DNA of 64,000 bases, taken from the NCBI GenBank assembly GCA_017936375.1, contig JAGBFR010000037.1, forward strand, positions 1 to 64,000. The letters are read 5' to 3'. The stretch comes from Clostridia bacterium (GTDB lineage: Bacteria > Bacillota > Clostridia > Christensenellales > Aristaeellaceae). Positions 44,453 to 52,395 of this stretch are shown one piece after another. The notes beneath the pieces were generated by a model. The model worked only from the letters and a program-made list of their open reading frames with translations. It did not search any database and was not told the origin of the DNA. The position numbers and the translations under genes are program-made. Numbering within the stretch: the stretch's first letter is position 1; every line of letters starts with the position of its first letter.

Positions 44453-44473
44453 ACTGGTTCACTCCATTCACTT

Positions 44474-45643
44474 CTATCCTAGTCGAATCATTCCTTCTGC
44501 TGCCAAGCGTCTTGCCCTAATGCAGAAAGCAGGATTCGCATGACCAATTGGTGCTCCGTCTGCATGTAGTTTTACACAGGCAGGGCAAACTTGACTATAC
44601 GCACATCCAATACATTCCTGGGGGAAAGGATAGTCAAGGGCCCCCTGATGAATCAAATTCCATGCATCCGAAAACCTTCTCTCTGTTAACGAAGTACTTA
44701 TCTCTGACATCATCAAGCAGGGTTGCATTGTTCCATGCCAAGTTACTGCAAACGAGCTTCTACCCCCACCACATCTGAATCCACGCGGGTTTTCCGTAAT
44801 TCTTCCCCCAACCGGAAGAAGATCATCTTGACAGACCGGTTTATACTCTCTTCCTTCGATCTTCGCCTGCAGCTTATATAGATGTATGTATTCATCCAAT
44901 GACAAATCATGGCATTTATCTGCTCTGCCAGTTTCTTCTCGCGGACGGAATAAACCAGCATTAACGGAGTACATTACATCCAACCGATCAACAAGGCTCA
45001 ATAGTTCTGCGCCAAAATCAACCATATATCGATTTGGCGTGATTCCAACATTAACAGTAATCCCCGCATCTTTCAGTTTATTAATCGCCTTCAGTACTTT
45101 TGAAAAGACGCGATGACCTGTTACTTTTTCATAATTGTCCTCGTTATCCCCATAAAGAGAAATCTGAATTGCTTTAGGTCGATGCCGCTTGAAAAAATCA
45201 ATTCTCTCATCATCGAGCATCAGGCCATTTGTGTTAACAGCAGTTAGCACCCCTTTGTCTAGCAGATGCAGAAAAATATCACGAAACTCCGGATGCATCA
45301 TAGCTTCGCCGCCAGTTAACAAGGCAAACAACATACCATGCTCTACAGCTTGATCAATGATTCTTTTCCACTGATCACCCGTCAACATTTTCTTGCTATT
45401 TGCCTGCAGCTGCTGAGACGTTAAATGTACATAGCACATTTTACAGTCCAAATTGCACAGAGGTGTGAGTTCAAAAGTCCCCCTGATCGGAATCCCTGCT
45501 ATTCTGGCTTTCTTATCCAGATAGGAATTCATTTGGGTTTCGATTCGACCTTTGCTGGCTTGTTCTCTCTCGAGGTTATCAATAACCGCCACAAGCCCAT
45601 CTGTTTCTTTGATCTGATGCTGCAATACACTCACCCAACTCAC
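44474..45643 (-). CDS. Radical SAM/SPASM peptide maturase 1
   Basis: 389 aa. The SAM-cluster motif CNLDCKMC is at 63-70, and a C-terminal SPASM domain has Cys344, Cys347, Cys353, Cys356 and Cys374 plus an earlier CGGG...C pair, enough for two auxiliary iron-sulfur clusters. SPASM enzymes crosslink or oxidise ribosomal peptides. It is paralogous to maturase 2 with identical cysteine spacing at the C terminus, and lies 21 bases from precursor 1. Start uncertain: GTG 45643 or a TTG at 45625 after GGGTGA. AT-rich. Confidence 0.9.
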   Translation of the reverse strand: MSWVSVLQHQIKETDGLVAVIDNLEREQASKGRIETQMNSYLDKKARIAGIPIRGTFELTPLCNLDCKMCYVHLTSQQLQANSKKMLTGDQWKRIIDQAVEHGMLFALLTGGEAMMHPEFRDIFLHLLDKGVLTAVNTNGLMLDDERIDFFKRHRPKAIQISLYGDNEDNYEKVTGHRVFSKVLKAINKLKDAGITVNVGITPNRYMVDFGAELLSLVDRLDVMYSVNAGLFRPREETGRADKCHDLSLDEYIHLYKLQAKIEGREYKPVCQDDLLPVGGRITENPRGFRCGGGRSSFAVTWHGTMQPCLMMSEISTSLTERRFSDAWNLIHQGALDYPFPQECIGCAYSQVCPACVKLHADGAPIGHANPAFCIRARRLAAEGMIRLG

Positions 45644-45751
45644 TCAATCAGACATACCCACATGGCCTCAATTCCTTTTTCAGCCAGCATACAGAAACTC
45701 ATTACGATATTATGACTTTTTATAAACACTATACGATTCTCAAGTCACTAT

Positions 45752-45886
45752 TTACTGGTGCTCCACACAATAATCCGAGCCAGCCGCCTTGTAATACTGT
45801 CCAATTTCTCTGCTCGCAACCACAACCTGATCCCTATACTGGAATGCAATCTTCTCCACGGTCGGAGTTTCATAGGTCTTCTTCAT
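45752..45886 (-). CDS. RiPP precursor peptide 2 (44 aa)
   Basis: A short gene with a perfect AGGAGG site 8 nt before the ATG at 45886 and a TAA at 45754-45752. The product starts MKKTYETPTVEKIAFQYRDQ and continues to a core with Tyr31, Tyr32, Tyr39 and one Cys (40), ending VEHQ. The first 25 residues align without gaps to precursor 1 (11 identities), while the cores differ, as expected for paralogous precursors sharing a leader-recognition system. It sits between the two radical SAM genes. Confidence 0.8.
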   Translation of the reverse strand: MKKTYETPTVEKIAFQYRDQVVVASREIGQYYKAAGSDYCVEHQ

Positions 45887-45933
45887 TTTCTTTTCCTCCT
45901 AGAAAATTTCTTTTTAATATACTGAAACTGCAC

Positions 45934-47061
45934 TTAGAGCAGTCCTTCAGCCTTCATTCTTTTCGTCCAATCGCAAATCCTTCGACTTGCATGGCCGATT
46001 TCTGCTCCAGAAGCGTGTTCAGCAACGCAGTTCCTGCACTCGCTCCTGTATGAACATCCCTCACACTCTTTGGGTAACGGAAATGCATTTGCAATCGAAT
46101 TGATTCTCTTCCATGCCTCGTCAAAACCAAGTTCGATCACATTCTCAGCTTTACACGGAAATGCATTACAGGGAAGAAGTCCACCCCTCCAGTCAACAGC
46201 AAAACTACCTCTTCCCGCACTGCAGTGAACACCAATCAAACTGTCATCACAATTTCCACCCGGCTCAGGAAGCAACTCTATATCGCATTCCGGTTCAGGC
46301 AATATACCATTCTGTTCTTTCAGCAACCGAAATAGTTTCACATATGTTTCAAGTCCGGCATCAGCCAAATCCCTTTCCGTCTCTTTCCTTGGAGCAATCA
46401 ATCCCGAACTGATCTGATAGGAAAACTCATGATCTTTCAGAAATCTGAGAATCTCTTCCCCGTCCATCATATAGGAACTAGGGGTCACAGCAATCACTAA
46501 AGGCAAACCAGCCTCTTTGATTCTTGTAATATTCTGGACAATATCTCTGAACACTCGTTTTCCAGTCACCCGTTCATAAGCATCCTCGCTTGCTCCATAG
46601 AGGGATACCTGAATCATGGAAGGTGTATTCCTGTTTAGAAACTCCACCATCTCCTCATCCATAAGCAATCCATTGCTCAGGATTGATATCTCGACCCCAT
46701 ATTCGCGTAAAAAGAGGTACAGCTCCTTAAATCCCGGATGTGTCAAACATTCTCCACCTGTCAACGTAGCATACATCATGCCGGCGTCAATTGCCTGCTG
46801 CATGATGTCCTTCCACTGCTCTGTCGTCAGCAGCTGCGCACCCTTCATCTGCTCCTTATTCAGATGCACATAGCACATCTTGCAATCCAGATTGCACAGC
46901 GGCGTCAGCTCAAAGCTGCCGGAAATCGGGACGCCCTTGTCCCTCGCCTTGAAGTTCAGATATCGGCGCACTTCCTCATATCGCCGGTGATCGGTGGTCC
47001 CTTGCTCGTCAAGCCTTGCAAGAAGGGCACGGAGGGTCTTTGGCATCTCCATATCCGCCAT
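45934..47061 (-). CDS. Radical SAM/SPASM peptide maturase 2
   Basis: 375 aa. CNLDCKMC at 56-63, a GGE motif (LTGGECLTHPGF), HCSAGRGSFAVDWRG, and SPASM cysteines at 333, 336, 342, 345 and 363. The C-terminal cysteine spacing is the same as in maturase 1, so the two arose by duplication. It directly precedes precursor 2 in the transcript. Likely acts on precursor 2, with leader binding supplied by the PqqD-like domain; pairing is inference from order. Confidence 0.9.
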   Translation of the reverse strand: MADMEMPKTLRALLARLDEQGTTDHRRYEEVRRYLNFKARDKGVPISGSFELTPLCNLDCKMCYVHLNKEQMKGAQLLTTEQWKDIMQQAIDAGMMYATLTGGECLTHPGFKELYLFLREYGVEISILSNGLLMDEEMVEFLNRNTPSMIQVSLYGASEDAYERVTGKRVFRDIVQNITRIKEAGLPLVIAVTPSSYMMDGEEILRFLKDHEFSYQISSGLIAPRKETERDLADAGLETYVKLFRLLKEQNGILPEPECDIELLPEPGGNCDDSLIGVHCSAGRGSFAVDWRGGLLPCNAFPCKAENVIELGFDEAWKRINSIANAFPLPKECEGCSYRSECRNCVAEHASGAEIGHASRRICDWTKRMKAEGLL

Positions 47062-47076
47062 TGCCCCTCACCCCTC

Positions 47077-47577
47077 TCACTTCTTCTTCGTAAACATCTT
47101 CCGATACACCCGCGCCGCCAGCCCCCTGCACCGCAGGTACGCCTTCCTCACGGGGAATATCGCCATCCAGAACAGTCCGAACGCGCGCGCCGCGCGGCTG
47201 TCCAGCCGCCATGTGCGCCCGCCGCGCTCCATCTTGACCACCAGACCCCAGATCATGTCCATCGGCATCCATCGGTCAGGATTCAGGCAGTTATCGCCCA
47301 GCGTCTGCACGAGGCCGTCCCGCATCCGGTAAACGCGGTGCACGACGTAGCGCTTCTCTCCGCCCTTGAAGAGAACGACGTCGCCCTTTTGGATCGGCCG
47401 CATCAGCGGCAGGATCGTCACCCTGTCCCGCCCGCGCCGGATCAGCGGGCGCATGCTGTCTCCCTCCAGCGTGATCGTCACAGGAAGCATATTGCCCTCA
47501 AGCCCCAGCTCATGCCACTGCTCGATGCCAAGGCTGCGCGTCTGCACAGGCTCGCTTTCCGGTCTGGTCGTCGTCAC
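47077..47577 (-). CDS. S24/S26-type signal-peptidase-like protease
   Basis: 166 aa. Catalytic Ser in LEGDSMRPLI (about 42), then GDVVLF and a His in YVVHRV (about 79), the Ser-His arrangement of ER/SipW-type peptidases rather than Ser-Lys. No N-terminal anchor; the C terminus is basic with a hydrophobic stretch. Such short peptidases recur in RiPP loci with HprK/PqqD and ABC genes and could remove the leader. It overlaps the cpsD stop by four bases, tying the RiPP module to the capsule operon. Confidence 0.82.
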   Translation of the reverse strand: MTTTRPESEPVQTRSLGIEQWHELGLEGNMLPVTITLEGDSMRPLIRRGRDRVTILPLMRPIQKGDVVLFKGGEKRYVVHRVYRMRDGLVQTLGDNCLNPDRWMPMDMIWGLVVKMERGGRTWRLDSRAARAFGLFWMAIFPVRKAYLRCRGLAARVYRKMFTKKK

Positions 47578-48308
47578 TTGTTGTCCTTCTTCTCGCCGCG
47601 CCCGTAGTACTTGCTGTAATAGCCGTCGTAGCGGCGCGAGTTGTAGTAGTAGAATCTGTTGCTCATGCTGTTGAACTTGACCTCGTTGAGCACGGAGCCG
47701 AGCATGCGGCAGCCCGTCTGGCGGATGCTCTCCACCGCCGTGCCGATCTCGCGCCGTCTGCCCTGGCGATAGCCCACGACCAGCAGCGCGCCGTCGCAGA
47801 ACTTAGCCAGCGCCACCGCGTCGACGAGGATGCCGACCGGCGGGGTATCCACCAGCACGACGTCAAACTCTGTCGCCAGCCAGTCCATCAGTTCCTCCAT
47901 CTTCGCCGTATCCAGCAGCTGAAGCGGGTTCGGCGCGCGATGACCGGCGGGGATGAGCCACGCATTGGGGACCGTCGTCTGGTACATCGCCTGATCGATC
48001 CCGCAGTGGCCGGCAAGGTACTCCGCAAGGCCGTAGCTGTGCTCGGATTCATAGCGGAGCCTGTAGTTGGCCTGAATGCCGGAGGCGCGCAGATCCGTAT
48101 CGATGAGGACGACGCGCTTGCCCATGCCGGCGAACGTGCGCATCAGGTTCATGGTCACATAGCTCTTGCCCTCTCCGGCATAGCGGCTGGTAACCATGAT
48201 CGTGCGGATGTCATCGCCGCAGTAGGAGAGGTTGGTGACCAGCGTATTGAAGCCCTCCGCCGAGATGTAATCCAGCTCGGGGAAGCGGGTGATCTTTACC
48301 GTGTTCAT
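47574..48308 (-). CDS. cpsD: CpsD-type bacterial tyrosine kinase
   Basis: 244 aa. Walker A (SRYAGEGKS, 41-49), Walker A' (VVLIDTDLRASG), Walker B (VVLVDTPPVG) and a C-terminal tyrosine cluster (NRFYYYNSRRYDGYYSKYYG), the autophosphorylation tail of BY-kinases. Works with CpsC to control chain length and assembly. ATGA overlap with cpsC. Confidence 0.93.
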   Translation of the reverse strand: MNTVKITRFPELDYISAEGFNTLVTNLSYCGDDIRTIMVTSRYAGEGKSYVTMNLMRTFAGMGKRVVLIDTDLRASGIQANYRLRYESEHSYGLAEYLAGHCGIDQAMYQTTVPNAWLIPAGHRAPNPLQLLDTAKMEELMDWLATEFDVVLVDTPPVGILVDAVALAKFCDGALLVVGYRQGRRREIGTAVESIRQTGCRMLGSVLNEVKFNSMSNRFYYYNSRRYDGYYSKYYGRGEKKDNK

Positions 48309-49174
48309 ATCGTGATGTTCCTCTCCGCCTGTCGCTTCTCTTCCCGGCGCGCAGCCTTGCGCATGTCCTTGGTAGAGGGAAGGACGGCCAGCGTCGGGAT
48401 GCCGCCGTAGTCGCTGATGTCCTCCGGCGTGCGCGGGCGCTCGTCAAGGACGAAGAGCAGCGTCAGGATGCCGACGGCCAGCACGCTGCCCAGCATGAAG
48501 CCCATGATCAGCGAACGGCTCTTGCTCGCCGCATAGCCCACGCCGGGCACAAGGGCGATCGAGAAGTCGCTGGGCATTTCGCCCTTCATCGTGCTGATGA
48601 TGAATTCCTTCGCCGCGCGCGCGTAGGCGTTGGCGATGTCCGCCGCCATCTGCGCATCCGGGAAGGCCACGGTGATGTACAGGATGCGCGTGTCCTCCGG
48701 GTTGGTGACCGTCAGCATCTGCTGCATCATCTCGTAGGTATACGGCAGGTTCAGCTCCTGACGGACCATCTCATGGACTTCCCAGGTCTTGAAGACCTCC
48801 TGATAGTCGAGCGTCAGCACCGTGCCCAGCTGCAGATCCAGCATGTCGATGCCGGAACTCTCGGGGTTGACGATGTAGAGCTTGGCCGTGGCGGTATAGG
48901 TCGGCACGGAGCGGCTTGCCCTGAAGCCCATCAGCGCCGCACAGAGGATCGCCGCCAGCAGCACGCACCAGAACTTTTCCAGCACGTAGAACATCAGGCC
49001 GATCAGGTCAATGGTCTTCGGCTCGTTTTCCGGCTTTCTCTGGCTGGGTGCATTGGCCTCCACGCCCATCTCGCGGAGCGTCTGCTCCACGGCGAGCTTC
49101 ACCGCATAGGTCAGCTGCGGATCCTGCGGCACGCCGGCGCCCTGATTTTCCTGTGATTGCTTGTTTCTTCGCAT
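48305..49174 (-). CDS. cpsC: CpsC/Wzz-type chain-length regulator and kinase adaptor
   Basis: 289 aa. Two transmembrane helices (about 61-78 and 235-253) flank an extracellular Wzz domain (YTATAKLYIVN; TVLTDYQ-like strand). The cytoplasmic tail activates CpsD. The first 50 residues form an unusual soluble N-terminal extension with glutamine-rich character. Confidence 0.9.
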   Translation of the reverse strand: MRRNKQSQENQGAGVPQDPQLTYAVKLAVEQTLREMGVEANAPSQRKPENEPKTIDLIGLMFYVLEKFWCVLLAAILCAALMGFRASRSVPTYTATAKLYIVNPESSGIDMLDLQLGTVLTLDYQEVFKTWEVHEMVRQELNLPYTYEMMQQMLTVTNPEDTRILYITVAFPDAQMAADIANAYARAAKEFIISTMKGEMPSDFSIALVPGVGYAASKSRSLIMGFMLGSVLAVGILTLLFVLDERPRTPEDISDYGGIPTLAVLPSTKDMRKAARREEKRQAERNITI

Positions 49175-49177
49175 GGC

Positions 49178-50356
49178 TTACTTCGCGTTGTCCTCCTCGG
49201 CGATCGGCTCGCTGAATACGACGAGCATCGCCGGCTCCTCCTCCATCGTCGGGATCACCAGCTGCTTGAAGACGAGCTCAACATGCCCGTTCTCCTCAAG
49301 CGCTTCCGCGCGGAGGCAGTACCAGTCAAAATACGGCGCTTCGGTCGCTCCCTCGATCGGGAAGCCGAGCATGGCAGCCATCCGGCTGTCCGGCGAATAG
49401 GCCGCAGCGAAGAGATTCTCCGTCGCGACGTCGCCGTAGGTGTCCTTGTAGTTTTCCGCCATCACGGCTACGATGTCATAGATGACCATGTCCGTGACGA
49501 CGAGGTCGACCGGGTGGAGCAGCTGCGTCTGGCGCTGCATCTCCTCCGGGAACCAGGTGATCGGCGCGCCGCCGCTGCCAATGTGCTCGGCGATGCGGGC
49601 GATCTCCTTCTCCATCTCCTCCGTCCTGTCGACGAGGAAGATGCTGAAGTCATCCTCGATGACCTCGCCGGTCGTGCTGTACCAGCGGCGGATCTTGATC
49701 AGATCGCGCGCGCCCTTACTGGGGGTGACGATGCGCTCGCGCTCGATCACTTCCTCCGAGAGGATGCCGCCGCGCGCGCCCTCGCGCACCGTCAGCACGT
49801 GGAAGGTCACCTGCGGTCCGGTCATCGCCTTATACTCCTCGGCCGGCACGTCATAGAGGATCCTGCCCGTCTCCGGCACCTCGCCGCGATAGGGGAACCA
49901 GCGGTACTCGCCGTCCTCCTTCTCAATGCCCATCACGACGACGATCAGCTGGCCGGGCTCGTAGTCGACGTCCAGCAGCACGTTCATCTTCACCGGCTCC
50001 TGCGGATGACCCGCCAGTTCCAGCCCCATGAACTCCGTCATGTGCAGCACGTCGATATCCACGCCGGAAAGCTCGGCGATCTTCTTTTGCGTCTCCTCGT
50101 CGTAGTAGCGCGCCGGGCGGTTGCCCTCGCGCCAGACGAAGGTATAGATATCCTCCAGCAGGGCGATCGACTTTTCATCCGGCAGCAGGACGGTCACCTC
50201 GCAGTCCTGATCCGCCTTGAAGGTCACGACCGCGTCCTGCGTCGGCACGCTGGGCACGTCCGTGTACTCGCCCTCGAGCATGGTGATCTGCTGAGCCTGC
50301 GCGCAGCCAAGGAGCATGCACGCCATCGCCAGCAGGCAGATAAGCAATTTCTTCAT
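49178..50356 (-). CDS. Exported protein, probable lipoprotein, unknown function
   Basis: 392 aa. Signal with a lipobox-like LLGC (MKKLLICLLAMACMLLGC). The rest is a soluble alpha/beta protein with no motif I recognise; a segment around PVDLVVTDMVIYD and a helical HIGSGGAPITWFPEEM stretch might bind a ligand. It lies between the LCP gene and cpsC, suggesting a role in capsule anchoring or assembly on the outer face. Start by an AAGGGA site. Confidence 0.7.
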   Translation of the reverse strand: MKKLLICLLAMACMLLGCAQAQQITMLEGEYTDVPSVPTQDAVVTFKADQDCEVTVLLPDEKSIALLEDIYTFVWREGNRPARYYDEETQKKIAELSGVDIDVLHMTEFMGLELAGHPQEPVKMNVLLDVDYEPGQLIVVVMGIEKEDGEYRWFPYRGEVPETGRILYDVPAEEYKAMTGPQVTFHVLTVREGARGGILSEEVIERERIVTPSKGARDLIKIRRWYSTTGEVIEDDFSIFLVDRTEEMEKEIARIAEHIGSGGAPITWFPEEMQRQTQLLHPVDLVVTDMVIYDIVAVMAENYKDTYGDVATENLFAAAYSPDSRMAAMLGFPIEGATEAPYFDWYCLRAEALEENGHVELVFKQLVIPTMEEEPAMLVVFSEPIAEEDNAK

Positions 50357-50379
50357 GTTCTCAGTCCCTTCACAAGGCA

Positions 50380-51390
50380 TCAGTCAAACCAGATCTCAAC
50401 AACCATATCCTCCATCGAGGCCGCGTCCGGGTGGAATTCCATAAACCCATCCTCGCCGGCCTCATGCGTGCCGGGCAGCATCTGCAGCGGCTGCCAGTCG
50501 TACGTCTGGTACGCCGTCACGTCGCCGATGAGCGTATTTTCGCCCGCGTCGGAGATCACGTGACCATCAAGCGCCTCCAGCAGATCCGCCATGAAGGAGC
50601 TGTCCTTCTCCATCTTGATCTCAAGCTGGCGCAGCAGCGCCTTGATGTAGACCTTCTGCCGCTCCATACGCGAGGCGTTGCTGCCGTCCGCGACGGTCAT
50701 GCGCCCGCGGACAAACTTTTCCGCCATCGCGCCGTCCAGCGTGACGGTCTCGCCCTTTTTAAGCGCCGGGTCAAGCGCGGTCAGGTCGTCGTCAAGCGTG
50801 ACGCTCACGCCGCCGAGCATGTCGTTGAGCAGCGGGATGCCGCTCTCGTCCATGGCGATGTAGTGATTGATCTTCACGCCGCCGAGCAGATCGGTCACCG
50901 CGCGCGTCGTATTCTCGCTGCCGCTCGTCTCGCGCCCGCTGAAGGCCTGCGCCAGACAGATCTGCATCTCTTTCTTTCCGGCTGCGTCGCCGAAGATGCC
51001 GTAGGTCGCAACATCCGTCACTGTGTCGCGGTCGATCATCACCGGGGTGATCGTCCTGTGCCTGCGGTCGATGCTCAGCACGAGCAGGAAGTCCGCCTGG
51101 CCGCCGTTCTGATGGTCGCTCGCCTCAAGCGTCGTTTGGTCAACGCCGATGAGCAGATAGTTGGTGATCTCGCGCTCGCGGTAATTCACCGTCTGCCCGT
51201 CATGATCTTTGTAGATATCGGAGTCAAAGCGCCCTTCCAGGGAGCCGAAGGTGGGCTGCTCTTCCTCCTTGTCCCGATCGAGCACGAAGCCCAGAATGAG
51301 AACCCCCAGCAGCACCGCCCCGTAGAGCAGCACCATCAGGATGTGCCGCCGCCTCACAGAGCGCTTATTGCCGTACGGGTAATTCGTCAT
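50380..51390 (-). CDS. LytR-CpsA-Psr (LCP) family ligase
   Basis: 336 aa. One N-terminal membrane helix (18-38), then the LCP core: NYLLIGVDQ, QADFLLVLSIDRRHRTITPV and MIDRDT (conserved Arg/Asp set), SRMERQKVYIKALLRQ. LCP proteins attach lipid-linked glycans to peptidoglycan. First gene of the capsule operon, 137 nt from its promoter. Confidence 0.92.
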   Translation of the reverse strand: MTNYPYGNKRSVRRRHILMVLLYGAVLLGVLILGFVLDRDKEEEQPTFGSLEGRFDSDIYKDHDGQTVNYREREITNYLLIGVDQTTLEASDHQNGGQADFLLVLSIDRRHRTITPVMIDRDTVTDVATYGIFGDAAGKKEMQICLAQAFSGRETSGSENTTRAVTDLLGGVKINHYIAMDESGIPLLNDMLGGVSVTLDDDLTALDPALKKGETVTLDGAMAEKFVRGRMTVADGSNASRMERQKVYIKALLRQLEIKMEKDSSFMADLLEALDGHVISDAGENTLIGDVTAYQTYDWQPLQMLPGTHEAGEDGFMEFHPDAASMEDMVVEIWFD

Positions 51391-51483
51391 TCCTTTACCT
51401 CCAAGGGCAATAGCATGGTCTGTATTCGGTTAAGCCGGGCTTTCCATGCACATAAGTATCCGCCCGGCAGCCCATAACGGGTC

Positions 51484-51509
51484 AAAAAGGGTAAAATGCG
51501 CCCTTACCC
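51484..51509 (-). terminator. Possible attenuator in the capsule leader
   Basis: On the minus strand a GGGTAA/TTACCC stem is followed by TTTTT, about 20 nt into the transcript and about 95 nt before the LCP start codon. It could stop early transcription unless antiterminated. Confidence 0.4.
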
Positions 51510-51527
51510 GCCATGTTATCAGCCTAT

Positions 51528-51556
51528 ATTTTAACAGATTTGTTTCGATTTGTGAA
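51528..51556 (-). promoter_or_regulatory. Capsule operon promoter
   Basis: TTCACA and TAAAAT on the minus strand, 17 bases apart. The weak -35 next to a direct repeat suggests activator control. Confidence 0.7.
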
Positions 51557-51560
51557 GTCC

Positions 51561-51600
51561 TGCACGTATTTGTTCGAAATTGCACGTATTTGATCGGACA
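51561..51600. promoter_or_regulatory. Tandem 20-bp repeat, probable LytTR-regulator binding site
   Basis: TGCACGTATTTG starts at 51561 and again at 51581, exactly 20 bp apart, followed by TTCGAA and ATCGGA. It lies 4 bp upstream of the capsule -35 box and upstream of the divergent LytTR gene. LytTR proteins bind direct repeats about two helical turns apart, so this is a good candidate operator for both units. Confidence 0.65.
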
Positions 51601-51657
51601 AAAGCCGGTTTTCATGATAGAATGTGTACGGAATGTCATATCTGCGAGGTGACAGAT

Positions 51658-52395
51658 TTGAGAATTGCGATCTGCGACGACGACGTCCTCTGCCGCGAGC
51701 AGGTGACGGCCATCGTGTCATCATACAAGGATCAGCGCGGGCTGGATATGGAGCTGTCCATCTACGAGTCCGCGGCGGCTCTGCTTCACGACGTCGCGCT
51801 CCGCGGCGGCTTTGATCTCTATCTGCTGGACATCATCATGCCGGGGGAAAACGGCATCGAACTGGGCAGGCAGCTGCGCCGGGAGAGCCCGGAGGGCAAG
51901 ATCATCTACCTGACATCCAGCCATGAATATGCCGTGGACTCCTACCGCGTGCGCGCGTTCGATTACCTCATCAAGCCGGTCGCGCAGGGGCAGCTGTTCC
52001 ATACACTGGACGAGGCCATACAGACCCTCGCCGTGAAAAAAGGCAAGAGCCTCATCGTGCGCACCAAGGAGAGCAGCACCAAGGTCAGCTTTGAGAGCAT
52101 CATGTACGCCAAGCTGGCCGGCAAGAGCATCGCCTATCACCTGACAAACGGCGTCACGGTGGAGGGCGTCTCCATTCGCACCACATTCTCCGAGGCCATC
52201 TCCGAGCTCCTGCTGGACGAGCGCTTCGCGCTCTGCGGCAGCGGCACGGCGGTCAATCTCTATCACGTCACGACCGTGGACGGCGACACGCTGTACTTCA
52301 AGAACGGCGGCAAGCTCTACATCGGCCTGCGCGCCGGACGCAGCCTGCGCTCCGTCTGGATGGACTTCTGGATGAACAGGGAGGGAAGCAAATGA
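51658..52395 (+). CDS. LytTR-family response regulator, divergent from the capsule operon
   Basis: 245 aa starting from a TTG with a GAGGTGA site 7 nt before it. Receiver domain: ICDDDVLC, the phospho-acceptor Asp in YLLDIIMPGENG, Lys in YLIKPVAQ. LytTR domain from about 140 (IMYAKLAGKSIAYHL; YFKNGGKLYIGL). Frames upstream of the TTG have no site. Most likely regulator of the capsule/RiPP operon through the repeat at 51561-51600. Coupled to the kinase by ATGA overlap. Confidence 0.9.
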   Translation: MRIAICDDDVLCREQVTAIVSSYKDQRGLDMELSIYESAAALLHDVALRGGFDLYLLDIIMPGENGIELGRQLRRESPEGKIIYLTSSHEYAVDSYRVRAFDYLIKPVAQGQLFHTLDEAIQTLAVKKGKSLIVRTKESSTKVSFESIMYAKLAGKSIAYHLTNGVTVEGVSIRTTFSEAISELLLDERFALCGSGTAVNLYHVTTVDGDTLYFKNGGKLYIGLRAGRSLRSVWMDFWMNREGSK

